From an uncultured Bacteroidales bacterium (GTDB lineage: Bacteria > Bacteroidota > Bacteroidia > Bacteroidales > WCHB1-69): DNA of 16,243 nt. Shown here in pieces: positions 1-7,050 of the stretch. The position numbers were made by a program, and so were the translations under genes. The notes beneath the pieces were generated by a model that was not told where the DNA came from, searched no databases, and worked only from the letters and a program-made list of their open reading frames with translations. The stretch spans positions 1-16,243 of the forward strand of contig CALDIA010000166.1 of assembly GCA_937901455.1 (NCBI GenBank), written 5' to 3'. Position 1 is the first letter of the stretch; each line of letters starts with the position of its first letter.

Positions 1-2
1 CG

Positions 3-158
3 GCAATTTATTACGGCGGCAGGATCGTGGGATTCCTTCTCCGTAAAAATAATGAAGAAATCAGGTTTATCTCTGCCAGTGACAAAAAAACACTTCTGCT
101 CAACCTTGCAGAAAAAAAGGATAAAAATCCTATTAGGCTTAACCCGATGGAAACTTGA
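3..158 (+). CDS. 3' end of an unrecognised gene
   Basis: The frame is open from the left edge and ends at TGA 156-158, giving the last 51 residues of a protein that starts outside the window. The fragment begins AIYYGGRIVGFLLRKNNEEI and ends LNPMET. It is mixed hydrophobic and charged, with a lysine-rich stretch (AEKKDKN) near the end and no membrane segment. Codon choice looks like ordinary coding sequence here, whereas the overlapping frame (52 onward) looks poor until about position 150. The short beta-strand-like pattern would fit the end of a small bacterial PH-like domain, but that is only an impression. I do not recognise the family. The tail may have been cut short by a frameshift, because the neighbouring frame becomes coding-like right where this one stops. 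Confidence 0.5.
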   Translation, partial: AIYYGGRIVGFLLRKNNEEIRFISASDKKTLLLNLAEKKDKNPIRLNPMET

Positions 159-204
159 CCTCTCTTTCATCGGCCTTCCACACCTCAAGGTAGTAGTGTT
201 GGGT

Positions 205-438
205 ATGGCACTATTTGTCTGTGACTTCCTATTACAGCGTTATCTCATCCATCCCCTCGTGGATGTGGCCAACCTCAGCCTAACCTGGCAAATTGTTGAG
301 GGTGTTGTCAGGACACTTTGGTGGCTGGCCATTGCCACATGGGTAGTGTATCGCTGGCATATTTCCGAGGAGGTAAACAGATTGTTGGAAAAGGCTTATG
401 GAAAATTAAACACTAAAGTTTGTAAAAAAACTAACTAA
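205..438 (+). CDS. Small predicted membrane protein, start uncertain
   Basis: This unrecognised product has two hydrophobic segments (around LKVVVLGMALFVCDFLL, part of which lies before this start, and VVRTLWWLAIATWVVY), followed by a basic tail ending at TAA 436-438. The same frame is open further upstream with an ATG at 52, but that would overlap the preceding coding frame by 107 nt and its first ~35 codons look non-coding. I therefore give the first ATG after the upstream TGA. GTG 196 and TTG 199 are also possible and would keep the whole first hydrophobic segment. Alternatively it is the 3' half of the preceding gene, separated by a frameshift near 140-160. No function is proposed. Confidence 0.4.
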   Translation: MALFVCDFLLQRYLIHPLVDVANLSLTWQIVEGVVRTLWWLAIATWVVYRWHISEEVNRLLEKAYGKLNTKVCKKTN

Positions 439-504
439 AAGGCTCATCTCATATACGAATAATTGTCTATTCTTACACTGCTCGCATTTTTGTTGACATT
501 TTAT

Positions 505-559
505 TTCGGCATAATTTCGGCATAATTTCGGCATAATTTCGGCATAATTTCGGCATAAT
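505..559. repeat. Five perfect tandem copies of an 11-bp unit
   Basis: The unit TTCGGCATAAT occurs five times with no mismatch, at 505-515, 516-526, 527-537, 538-548 and 549-559. The array ends 14 bp before the -33 element of the promoter at 574-603. An 11-bp period is close to one turn of B-DNA, so every copy would present the same helical face, as expected of an array of protein-binding sites. Perfect identity equally fits recent slipped-strand expansion. The flanking bases do not continue the repeat. Confidence 0.95.
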
Positions 560-573
560 TCCAAAAACTCATA

Positions 574-603
574 TTTGTATGTGACAGAAAAGTGTTACTT
601 TTG
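574..603 (+). promoter_or_regulatory. Bacteroidota promoter for the T9SS cargo genes
   Basis: The -33 element TTTG is at 574-577 and the -7 box TACTTTTG at 596-603, with 18 bp between them, which matches the known TTTG / TAnnTTTG promoter architecture of this phylum. Transcription should begin near 610, leaving a leader of about 90 nt before the first gene. It is the best-formed promoter in the window, having both elements at good spacing, and it follows directly on the 11-bp repeat array. Confidence 0.7.
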
Positions 604-698
604 CAGCGCATTACATCCATTGAAACTCTGTGTATCGGGCCTCATGGAATCTGACAATGTGGTTTGAAAATATAAATCACTCTTTATATAAAAACAGT

Positions 699-1619
699 AT
701 GATGAAAAAGTTTTATGCCACCATCTTTCTGACCCTCTGCCTGCTGCCGGCCGTGCGCGGGCAGTATATGTCCTTCTTCGGCGACAGCACCTAGGAATAC
801 CACATAACCTACATTACCAATCCCCCAGAGGACTATATCAACTATCCTCCCGAGGAGCCCAATGCTTTAGGTGTGTATTGTAAAACCCAGATTTATCACT
901 ATAGGAAAAGTCATTGGAGTTATGCATGGCATTGCTGGTTGCCTGAGCATCTAGAACCTAGTTTTCTTTGTCTTCACGAAGATACTACTACAGGACGTTT
1001 ATACCAGAACAATGGACCTATATGTGATATGTCGCTTTCAGTTGGAGATACCTTTTACTATAAGTATTCCTCCGCCGGCATAGACTACGATTGGACCATG
1101 TTGGTAGATAGCACTAAACATATATCTGGCAGAAAAAATATATTCCTTTCCCTTTTGGACCATAAAGACGATTATTTCTTCGGCAGCGATTCTTCCTCTC
1201 TACACCAAAGTTTTTCCCTCCGTTTCATTGAAGGAATTGGTGCCACATGTGCCTACCGACCTATGAGGGATCCCTATTTGTCATTATTGTTATGTGTTTA
1301 TAAGGACGATTCATTAGTGTATCTGGCAGATGAAAGTTTAGGGTGCGATCAAACCTGCGTGGGCTTGCAGGAATACCAGCGCACCAGCATGAACCTCTAC
1401 CCCAACCCTGCCTCGTCATACATTGTTATGGATATGGGAACAGGCGAGGAGCTGGAAGGCAACGTGCTCATAACAGATGTGATGGGACGTGTTTGCCTGC
1501 AACAGCCTGTTTCGGGCAGCAGCATCCGCCTCCCAGTGGCCGACCTGCCCAAAGGAATGTACTTCCTGACCTATACTGGACACGGCAAAAACCTGACAAG
1601 AAAGTTTGTGAAAGAATAA
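699..1619 (+). pseudogene. T9SS cargo protein gene broken by an in-frame TAG
   Basis: Translation from ATG 699 (or 702) gives a clear signal peptide (MMKKFYATIFLTLCLLPAVR), then about nine residues, then TAG at 792-794 (codon 32). The same frame stays open to TAA 1617-1619. The last ~80 residues are a type A T9SS sorting domain: NLYPNPAS, an ITDVMGRV-like strand, LPKGMYFL and a basic FVKE end. The middle (about residues 33-225) is rich in aromatic and acidic residues and matches no domain I know. The intact protein would be a ~305-residue cargo, exported by Sec and carried across the outer membrane by T9SS. The stop separates the signal peptide from the sorting domain, so neither fragment should be secreted. 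TAG is one change from CAG (Gln) or TGG (Trp). TAG is a normal stop elsewhere in this window, so reassignment is unlikely. A sequencing error or low-level readthrough remains possible. Confidence 0.8.
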
Positions 1620-1718
1620 TAACGATGAAAAGAATTTTTAACACAGCATTAAACAATCATAAGGCTCCATATACAAAAAAACAACCAATGCATAACAAAC
1701 AAATTAGCTAACTGCAGA

Positions 1719-3593
1719 ATGAAGGCTATTCAAAATAGCATAAAACACATCCCGCAAAAGGTAATTCTCATAGTATCAACCCTTTTGCTCCTTCTGCTCA
1801 CGGCGCCCTGTCTTGCGCAGGAGGCCAGTGTGGTGTTTTCGCCGCAGGGAGGCATCTATGCAAAGACGTTTCCCGTAACCATCCATTGTGAAAACCCTGC
1901 CTGGCATATTCGCTATACACTGAATGGGGCTACACCCGACATGCATTCCAGACGCTATACGGCACCGCTCACGCTGGGCCCCGAGCTGTATTCCCAGTCA
2001 GACATTTACAAAATCCCCAATGCCCTTGAAGAGGATTTCTACCTGCCCGATTCCGTCCTGAAATGTATTGTGATCCGCGCCGCGGCCTTTGATGGGCAGG
2101 GAAACCGTGTATCTCCGGTAGTGACACAATCGTATTTTATCAATGCTTTAGGATGTGATTTTCATGGGCTCCCGGTCCTTTCTCTCTGCACCGATTCTTT
2201 GTCCCTGTTCGATTATGACACGGGAATCTTCATTCCTGGCGCACACTATGACCCTGACGTGCCTGAAATGATAGGCAATTACGACATGCATGGCAGAGCG
2301 TGGGAACGGCGGGCAAATGTGGAATTCTACGAGACAAAAAAACAAGGCTTTAACCAGGTGGCTGGACTACGGGCCCACGGAGCAAGTGGTCGGCGCGCCC
2401 AGCAGAAGGGTCTTCAGCTCTATGCCCGGGAGGAATATGGGAACAAGAGCTTTAAATACAAGCTTTTTGACGAAACGGATTTAAAGAAATTCAAACATTT
2501 GGTACTGAGACCCTTCGGCCATTCAGGAACCCCCGCAGGCGTGCATGACTGGCTGGCTAACCAATTGGCATCCAAACTCAACATATCCTTTATGGCCTCC
2601 CGACCTGTCGTTCTTTTCCTCAACGGAGAATATTGGGGTATCTATTTTATTCAAGAAAAACCCGATGAGCGATATATCGAGAGCCATTATGGTATTGATC
2701 ACGATAGCGTCAATGTGATCTCCTACTGGTACGAGGCGCAATCTGGCTCCAATTTCCCCTTTTTGTTTCTATACTACTGGCTTCAAGACGTTGCAGATCT
2801 TTCCGACCCTGCCCAATATGCCTATTTCTGCACGAAAGTTGACATTCCCAATTTAATCGATTACTATATTTTCGAACTCTTTTCTGCCAATTGGGATTGG
2901 CCAACCAATAATGTACGATGCTGGCAGCCCATCAACGGTCCTTGGCGGTGGATTTTCTTTGATGGGGACTGTTGTCTGGATTTCCAAGAATTTGATGTTT
3001 ATGCCAATGCCATCTATACAGGTCCCGACACCTATCCCTCCTCCACTTGGGCCTCTCTCTTCTTCCGTAAGCTTTTAGAGAGCGATCCTTTCAAGAATCA
3101 ATTCATCACCAGACTGAAAGAGGTTATCCCAAAACACTTCACCTACAAACGGACGAAGCCCTATTTGGACAAGATAATTTTATTGTTGAAAGATGAAGTT
3201 CCCCGACAAGTTCATCGGTTTAACAGACCCCAGAGCATAAAGGAGCGGAACCATTATTGTCAAAATATTGATGCTTTTTTAGGTGCCCGGGAAAATCAGT
3301 TTATGAACCTGACAAAGAACTTTTTCCATCTTTCTGACAAAGGAATCAGTACCATGCTCTGTTACCCGAATCCCCTGCCAAAAGGGGAAAGGCTGTCTTT
3401 GCGAATAACGGCCGACCACGACTGTTCTCCTTGGGTATCGGTATATGACTTGCATGGCCGGTATCATTATGCACAATATCTTTTTCTGACAGAAGGGGAG
3501 AATACAGTGACCCTCCCCATGAACCTTCCTTCGGGAATGTACCTTGTCAAAATCGGAACAATCAGTCAGAAAGTGATAGTGACAAGTCATTAA
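1719..3593 (+). CDS. CotH kinase family surface protein with T9SS sorting domain
   Basis: This 624-residue secreted protein has a signal peptide at about 1-34, ending in TAPCLAQ. Residues ~38-140 look like a chitobiase/beta-hexosaminidase C-terminal-type module (FSPQGGIYA, IRYTLNGATPD). The CotH-like region runs from about 150 to 530. It includes GLRAHGASGRRAQQKGLQLY (217-236), VLFLNGEYWGIYFIQEKPDE (298-317) and the acidic FFDGDCCLDF (413-422), which resembles the metal-binding aspartates of CotH kinases. Residues ~546-624 are a T9SS type A sorting domain (CYPNPLPKG, VSVYDLHGR, LPSGMYLVKI). CotH proteins are atypical kinases that phosphorylate proteins in Bacillus spore coats; in Bacteroidota the substrates are unknown, and glycan or adhesion roles are only guesses. 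It lies 99 nt after the broken cargo gene with no promoter visible between, so the two are probably co-transcribed from the promoter at 574-603. The ATG at 1719 is the only start that puts the signal peptide at the N terminus. Confidence 0.88.
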   Translation: MKAIQNSIKHIPQKVILIVSTLLLLLLTAPCLAQEASVVFSPQGGIYAKTFPVTIHCENPAWHIRYTLNGATPDMHSRRYTAPLTLGPELYSQSDIYKIPNALEEDFYLPDSVLKCIVIRAAAFDGQGNRVSPVVTQSYFINALGCDFHGLPVLSLCTDSLSLFDYDTGIFIPGAHYDPDVPEMIGNYDMHGRAWERRANVEFYETKKQGFNQVAGLRAHGASGRRAQQKGLQLYAREEYGNKSFKYKLFDETDLKKFKHLVLRPFGHSGTPAGVHDWLANQLASKLNISFMASRPVVLFLNGEYWGIYFIQEKPDERYIESHYGIDHDSVNVISYWYEAQSGSNFPFLFLYYWLQDVADLSDPAQYAYFCTKVDIPNLIDYYIFELFSANWDWPTNNVRCWQPINGPWRWIFFDGDCCLDFQEFDVYANAIYTGPDTYPSSTWASLFFRKLLESDPFKNQFITRLKEVIPKHFTYKRTKPYLDKIILLLKDEVPRQVHRFNRPQSIKERNHYCQNIDAFLGARENQFMNLTKNFFHLSDKGISTMLCYPNPLPKGERLSLRITADHDCSPWVSVYDLHGRYHYAQYLFLTEGENTVTLPMNLPSGMYLVKIGTISQKVIVTSH

Positions 3594-3644
3594 CAAGTTT
3601 GATATTTGTCAAGGGGAGGAGGCACACAGTACCGAAAAAAAACG

Positions 3645-3652
3645 TACTTTTG
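3645..3652 (+). promoter_or_regulatory. -7 promoter box for the C69 dipeptidase gene
   Basis: TACTTTTG at 3645-3652 is an exact TAnnTTTG box, with no clear TTTG at the usual -33 distance. The predicted start of transcription is near 3658, immediately before the stem-loop at 3659-3684. The leader is about 55 nt. Confidence 0.6.
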
Positions 3653-3658
3653 CACCAT

Positions 3659-3684
3659 TAAAAACAGTACTATCACTGTTTTTA
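3659..3684 (+). promoter_or_regulatory. Perfect stem-loop at the predicted mRNA 5' end
   Basis: The arms TAAAAACAGT (3659-3668) and ACTGTTTTTA (3675-3684) are perfect complements around a 6-nt loop. The hairpin begins within a few bases of the predicted transcription start of the C69 gene. It could protect the 5' end of the mRNA from decay or be an operator for a dimeric repressor. It is AT-rich and sits in a leader, so it is unlikely to be a terminator for the CotH gene. Confidence 0.55.
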
Positions 3685-3712
3685 TTTCTACTGATTTTAA
3701 AAATATTGAGCT

Positions 3713-5314
3713 ATGAACAAGAGCATATTTCTCTGCATTTTGCTAAGTGCATTATTATTTATCGGGTCCTATGCACAGGATACGGAATTGGTGGGTGCCA
3801 ACTGCACCTCCATCATGGTGGGATGCAAAGCCTCTACGGATGGTTCTGTCATCACTTCGCACACTTGCGACAGTAAATACCGCACATGGGTGACCATGGA
3901 GCCGGCTGCCGACCACAAGCCAGGCACCATGCACAAAGTCTATAAAGGCACCATGCACACCAGTACGCCCAATAGCATGGAGAATGTAACCCTGGCGGGT
4001 GAGATTCCCGAGGCGGCCCACACGTATGCCTATATGAACACTGCCTATCCTTGCATGAACGAGAAGCAGCTGGCCATGGGTGAGAGCACCTTCTCAGGTC
4101 CTGACACTTTGATGAATGAGAAGGGAATGTTCTTGATTGAGGAGTTGCAGCGTATTGCCTTGCAGCGGTGCGACAATGCCCGCGATGCCATCCGGCTCAT
4201 CGGTGATCTGATTGCGCAGTATGGTTATGGCGACGGCGGCGAGTGCATCACTATCGCCGACAAGAGAGAGGTCTGGCAGATGGAAATCCTGGGGGAGGGT
4301 CCCGACAAGCTCGGAGGAATCTGGGTGGCGCAGCGCGTGCCTGACGACGAGGTGGCTGTGAGCTGCAATGTGGCCCGTATCGGCAAACTCGACCGCAAAA
4401 ACAAAGACTACTTCATGTGCTCTGACAATATTGAGAAGGTTGCCAAAAAATATGGCCTCTGGGATGGCAAGGGCGACTTTATCTGGTGGAAAGCCTTTCC
4501 CTCCAGCTATAGCGGCAACAAGAATTTCAAGGAACGCGAGTGGTACATCTTCAGTCAGCTGGCTCCCTCACGGCATTTCGCTTTGGATGCAGACGAGCTG
4601 CCCTTCTCCATCAAGCCCGACCAGAAAGTGTCTCCGCAACGTATCATGGAGCTCTTCCGTGCCAATTACGAGGGATGCCCTGAATTGGACCAGACGCAGA
4701 ATCTGCTTTACCCCCGCAAGCGCAGGGTGGATGGCGCCCTTGTGACCGACACCGTGGTGTGTCCCAACGCCAACCCGTGGATGGATGGCAACGAACGCGC
4801 CATGTACAATATGCTCAAACCTGGCGCGGTGACCTTTTACCGTGGAGTGGCCATGTCATGGTGCTCCTACTCATTCATCATCCAATGTCGTAGCTGGCTG
4901 CCCGATGAAATTGGCGGTCTCTGCTGGTTCTCCCTCGAAAACCCGGGCCAAAGCCCGCGCATCCCCATCTATGCCGGGGAAACCTCACTGCCTGCCGGCT
5001 TTAACATCTGCGGCCACTTTGGCTATAACGAGAATGCCGTGCTCTGGCACTACCGCAAAGCTAATAAACTGGCGCAAATCCGCTGGGGCGCCACCAAGAA
5101 TATGGTCTATGGCAATATTCTTCGCTACGAAGAGAAGGCCTTTAAGGAACTGCCCGACTTGGAGAAACAAGCCTCTCGACTGTTACAAGAAGGAAATAAA
5201 AAGGAGGCCGTGAAAATTTTAAACCAATACACCTCCGACTTTGCCGGTGCCACCCGTCAAACATGGCAGGACATGGAGCACAAACTTTGGGAAATGTTCT
5301 GGACAGGATTTTAA
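3713..5314 (+). CDS. Exported C69-family dipeptidase (PepD-like)
   Basis: This 533-residue protein belongs to peptidase family C69, N-terminal-nucleophile hydrolases that cleave dipeptides. A signal peptide spans about 1-21 (MNKSIFLCILLSALLFIGSYA), so it acts in the periplasm or at the cell surface. The family start motif follows at once: Cys31 in GANCTSIMVGCKASTDGSV is the expected catalytic nucleophile, exposed by removing a short propeptide. The region AQYGYGDGGECITIADKREV fits the substrate-binding core of the family. The protein has near full length for Bacteroidales members and ends in a helical tail (about 485-533). It has its own -7 box and a leader hairpin, and fthC follows 51 nt later with no promoter between, so they probably share a transcript. 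A role in using peptides as carbon and nitrogen sources is inferred from the family. Confidence 0.9.
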   Translation: MNKSIFLCILLSALLFIGSYAQDTELVGANCTSIMVGCKASTDGSVITSHTCDSKYRTWVTMEPAADHKPGTMHKVYKGTMHTSTPNSMENVTLAGEIPEAAHTYAYMNTAYPCMNEKQLAMGESTFSGPDTLMNEKGMFLIEELQRIALQRCDNARDAIRLIGDLIAQYGYGDGGECITIADKREVWQMEILGEGPDKLGGIWVAQRVPDDEVAVSCNVARIGKLDRKNKDYFMCSDNIEKVAKKYGLWDGKGDFIWWKAFPSSYSGNKNFKEREWYIFSQLAPSRHFALDADELPFSIKPDQKVSPQRIMELFRANYEGCPELDQTQNLLYPRKRRVDGALVTDTVVCPNANPWMDGNERAMYNMLKPGAVTFYRGVAMSWCSYSFIIQCRSWLPDEIGGLCWFSLENPGQSPRIPIYAGETSLPAGFNICGHFGYNENAVLWHYRKANKLAQIRWGATKNMVYGNILRYEEKAFKELPDLEKQASRLLQEGNKKEAVKILNQYTSDFAGATRQTWQDMEHKLWEMFWTGF

Positions 5315-5365
5315 TGAAATTGTCAGCTATCGGTTTTCTACAGCCAAAGTCCAATCATTACACCA

Positions 5366-5890
5366 ATGGAAAAGAAAGAACTACGTCAATATATTCGCCA
5401 ACAAAAGAAACAGCATACTGCGCAAGAACTGGCGCAACAATCGATAACCATTATGCAAAAATTGGCTGCATTCCCCGCTTTTATCCAGGCCCAGAGGATC
5501 ATGCTCTATGCTTCGCTGCCCGATGAAGTGCAGACCCTTGACTTTGTACAGGAATGGTGTCGCTATAAGCAGATTATTCTGCCCACGGTGGTGGGTAACG
5601 ATATCGTCCCTGTGTTACTGACCCCCGATGACCAGATGCGGATTGGTGACTTCAACATTTTAGAACCTACCAGCAAACCTTACCATGGGCCCATTGACCT
5701 CGTGGTGGTACCAGGTATGGCTTTTGACGCGGAAGGACATCGTTTGGGCCGAGGCAAGGGCTACTACGACCGCTTTTTAGCACAGTATCCCGATGTGCCC
5801 ACCATCGGACTTTGCTTCGATTTCCAATTTGTAGCGCACATTCCCACGGAACCACACGACCGTGCGGTGCAATGGGTGATCACGTTATAG
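5366..5890 (+). CDS. fthC: 5-formyltetrahydrofolate cyclo-ligase
   Basis: This cytoplasmic enzyme converts 5-formyl-THF to 5,10-methenyl-THF with ATP, returning a dead-end folate to one-carbon metabolism. At 174 residues it is the usual length. The family signature is clear at residues 115-138: VPGMAFDAEGHRLGRGKGYYDRFL is read here as VPGMAFD followed by LGRGKGYYDRFL, the glycine-rich nucleotide and folate loop. The N terminus is helical with basic residues (KKELRQYIRQQKK), as expected for ATP phosphate contacts. The ATG at 5366 is the natural start. It follows the dipeptidase gene by 51 nt and probably depends on its promoter. The stop TAG 5888-5890 is 9 bp from the convergent stop of the phosphoesterase gene, with no terminator visible between them. 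The same enzyme is also called YgfA or MTHFS. Confidence 0.93.
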   Translation: MEKKELRQYIRQQKKQHTAQELAQQSITIMQKLAAFPAFIQAQRIMLYASLPDEVQTLDFVQEWCRYKQIILPTVVGNDIVPVLLTPDDQMRIGDFNILEPTSKPYHGPIDLVVVPGMAFDAEGHRLGRGKGYYDRFLAQYPDVPTIGLCFDFQFVAHIPTEPHDRAVQWVITL

Positions 5891-5899
5891 CCTCTGAGA

Positions 5900-7036
5900 T
5901 TACTTTGCCCGATGCAGGGTGATATCCACAATTTCTGGGCGGGTCCCGAAACGAAAGGCAATGGTGCCTCCGCAACCTTCACTAATATAGAGCTGCTGAT
6001 CCCCATCCTTGTAGAGACCGCTCCATTCTTTGAACATCCAGCTTGCTGGCGACCATCCGAAAAGCTTGATCTGGGCCGCATGCGTGTGCCCCGCCAAGGT
6101 TAGCGGAATATGAGTGCTTGGTACCACCTCTTGCTTCCAGTGGGCAGGATTATGATCCAACAGAAGAATGAAGGTGCTGTCGGGAATATCTTGGATGGCC
6201 GCAGGCAGGTCCGCAAAGGAGTTCACATTCATGCCTCCGCAATATTCCACTCCAGCCACGGCAATAGAATCATCCCCTCGATGAATATAACGATGTTCAT
6301 TGCGTAGTAAAATCCATCCTAAAGAGCGCTCTCTTGCTGCCACCTCTTCCGTTGCTCGCCGCCAATCCCGTTCATCATGGTAGCCGTACATACAATAGTC
6401 GTGGTTCCCCAATATCGAAAAAACTCCATCGGGAGCAGAAAAGGAGGAAAGGGACTCCTGGTAACGATCCAACTCGTCAGGATGGAGATTGACTATATCC
6501 CCTGTGAAAACGACCACATCAGGGTGGGCATCGTTCACCTGCTTCACCACTTTCTGGATAAACTTGCTCCTTTTTCCATAGGTGCCCACATGCAGGTCTG
6601 ACAGATGAGCAATCTGATATCCCTCAAAAGATTCGGGAAGATTGGGAACCGTGAGGTCCACATGGTGGACACGCAAATCGGTAAAGCCGATGAGCATACC
6701 ATAACCCACTATCGCCAATGCCGTCACGAAGAGTCCTACCCCTATCCATTTGAAAATAGGGAATGCGGGGGACCAGACCAGTCCTACCAGCCTACCCACT
6801 ATCGATAAAACAACTACGATAATCTGCATCAAGAAGAAAATCAGCAGAGGTAGCCAGATGTTCATGGAAACTCGGTTACCGACAAGACTGATCAACAACA
6901 TCACCACAAAAAGCAGTGTTGGAAGCCAATAGAGTATCTTCCAGATGAGTGCGGAGTGGCGTACGAAAGAAAACCAAAGGTAAAGATCTGAACAAAACCA
7001 GCAGGAGAGGAAAGCGATAAGAAAAAAGCGTAACAT
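5900..7036 (-). CDS. Membrane-anchored metallophosphoesterase (YaeI-like)
   Basis: This 378-residue protein has four predicted membrane segments at the N terminus (about 1-23, 33-52, 60-83 and 97-118) and a calcineurin-like phosphoesterase domain after residue 140. All metal-binding motifs are present: LSDLHVG (145-151), TGDIV (178-182), GNHD (210-213), DHNP (294-297) and AGHTHAAQ (315-322). The closest characterised relatives hydrolyse phosphodiester bonds, including UDP-2,3-diacylglucosamine in lipid A synthesis (LpxG) and related lipid substrates (YaeI). The true substrate here is unknown. The gene starts 14 nt after the lgt stop, so it is in an operon with lgt, which would fit an envelope role. 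The start is the first ATG, giving a typical MLRFFLIAF membrane-insertion start. Confidence 0.88.
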   Translation of the reverse strand: MLRFFLIAFLSCWFCSDLYLWFSFVRHSALIWKILYWLPTLLFVVMLLISLVGNRVSMNIWLPLLIFFLMQIIVVVLSIVGRLVGLVWSPAFPIFKWIGVGLFVTALAIVGYGMLIGFTDLRVHHVDLTVPNLPESFEGYQIAHLSDLHVGTYGKRSKFIQKVVKQVNDAHPDVVVFTGDIVNLHPDELDRYQESLSSFSAPDGVFSILGNHDYCMYGYHDERDWRRATEEVAARERSLGWILLRNEHRYIHRGDDSIAVAGVEYCGGMNVNSFADLPAAIQDIPDSTFILLLDHNPAHWKQEVVPSTHIPLTLAGHTHAAQIKLFGWSPASWMFKEWSGLYKDGDQQLYISEGCGGTIAFRFGTRPEIVDITLHRAK

Positions 7037-7050
7037 GGCAGGGGGCGGCG

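Larger units (their letters stand above)
439..698. other. AT-rich intergenic region with repeat array and promoter
   Basis: This 260-bp stretch has no convincing gene on either strand. It holds a five-copy 11-bp tandem repeat (505-559), a Bacteroidota-type promoter (574-603) and a predicted leader of about 90 nt. The leader contains one weak imperfect hairpin, with 7 pairs including one G-U (659-665 with 674-680). No intrinsic terminator is visible after the upstream reading frame. Confidence 0.6.

Noticed and set aside
493..526. TTGACA at 493-498 followed by CATAAT inside the repeat array, looking like an E. coli sigma-70 promoter
   Set aside because: Spacing is wrong (11 or 22 bp), and this phylum uses TTTG / TAnnTTTG. 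A proper promoter of that type lies just downstream.
505..559. CRISPR array
   Set aside because: The repeats are 11 bp and directly tandem, with no spacers and no cas genes nearby.
792..794. Recoding of TAG as an amino acid (alternative code or pyrrolysine)
   Set aside because: lgt, fthC and the helicase gene end at TAG at the expected family lengths, so TAG is a stop here. No recoding structure is visible after the codon.
1625..1711. Short plus-strand reading frame of 28 residues between the cargo pseudogene and the CotH gene
   Set aside because: Basic and low in complexity, with no ribosome-binding signal or recognisable motif. More likely part of an untranslated spacer, though a leader peptide cannot be excluded.
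3581..3610. Possible terminator after the CotH gene (TGACAA and TTGTCA arms near the stop codon)
   Set aside because: Only six pairs around a long loop and no T-run, so not credible as an intrinsic terminator.
689..3669. The 11-mer TAAAAACAGTA occurs both just before the cargo pseudogene (689-699) and in the C69 leader hairpin (3659-3669)
   Set aside because: AT-rich and short. Only the second copy forms a hairpin, so a shared regulator is not supported by two occurrences.
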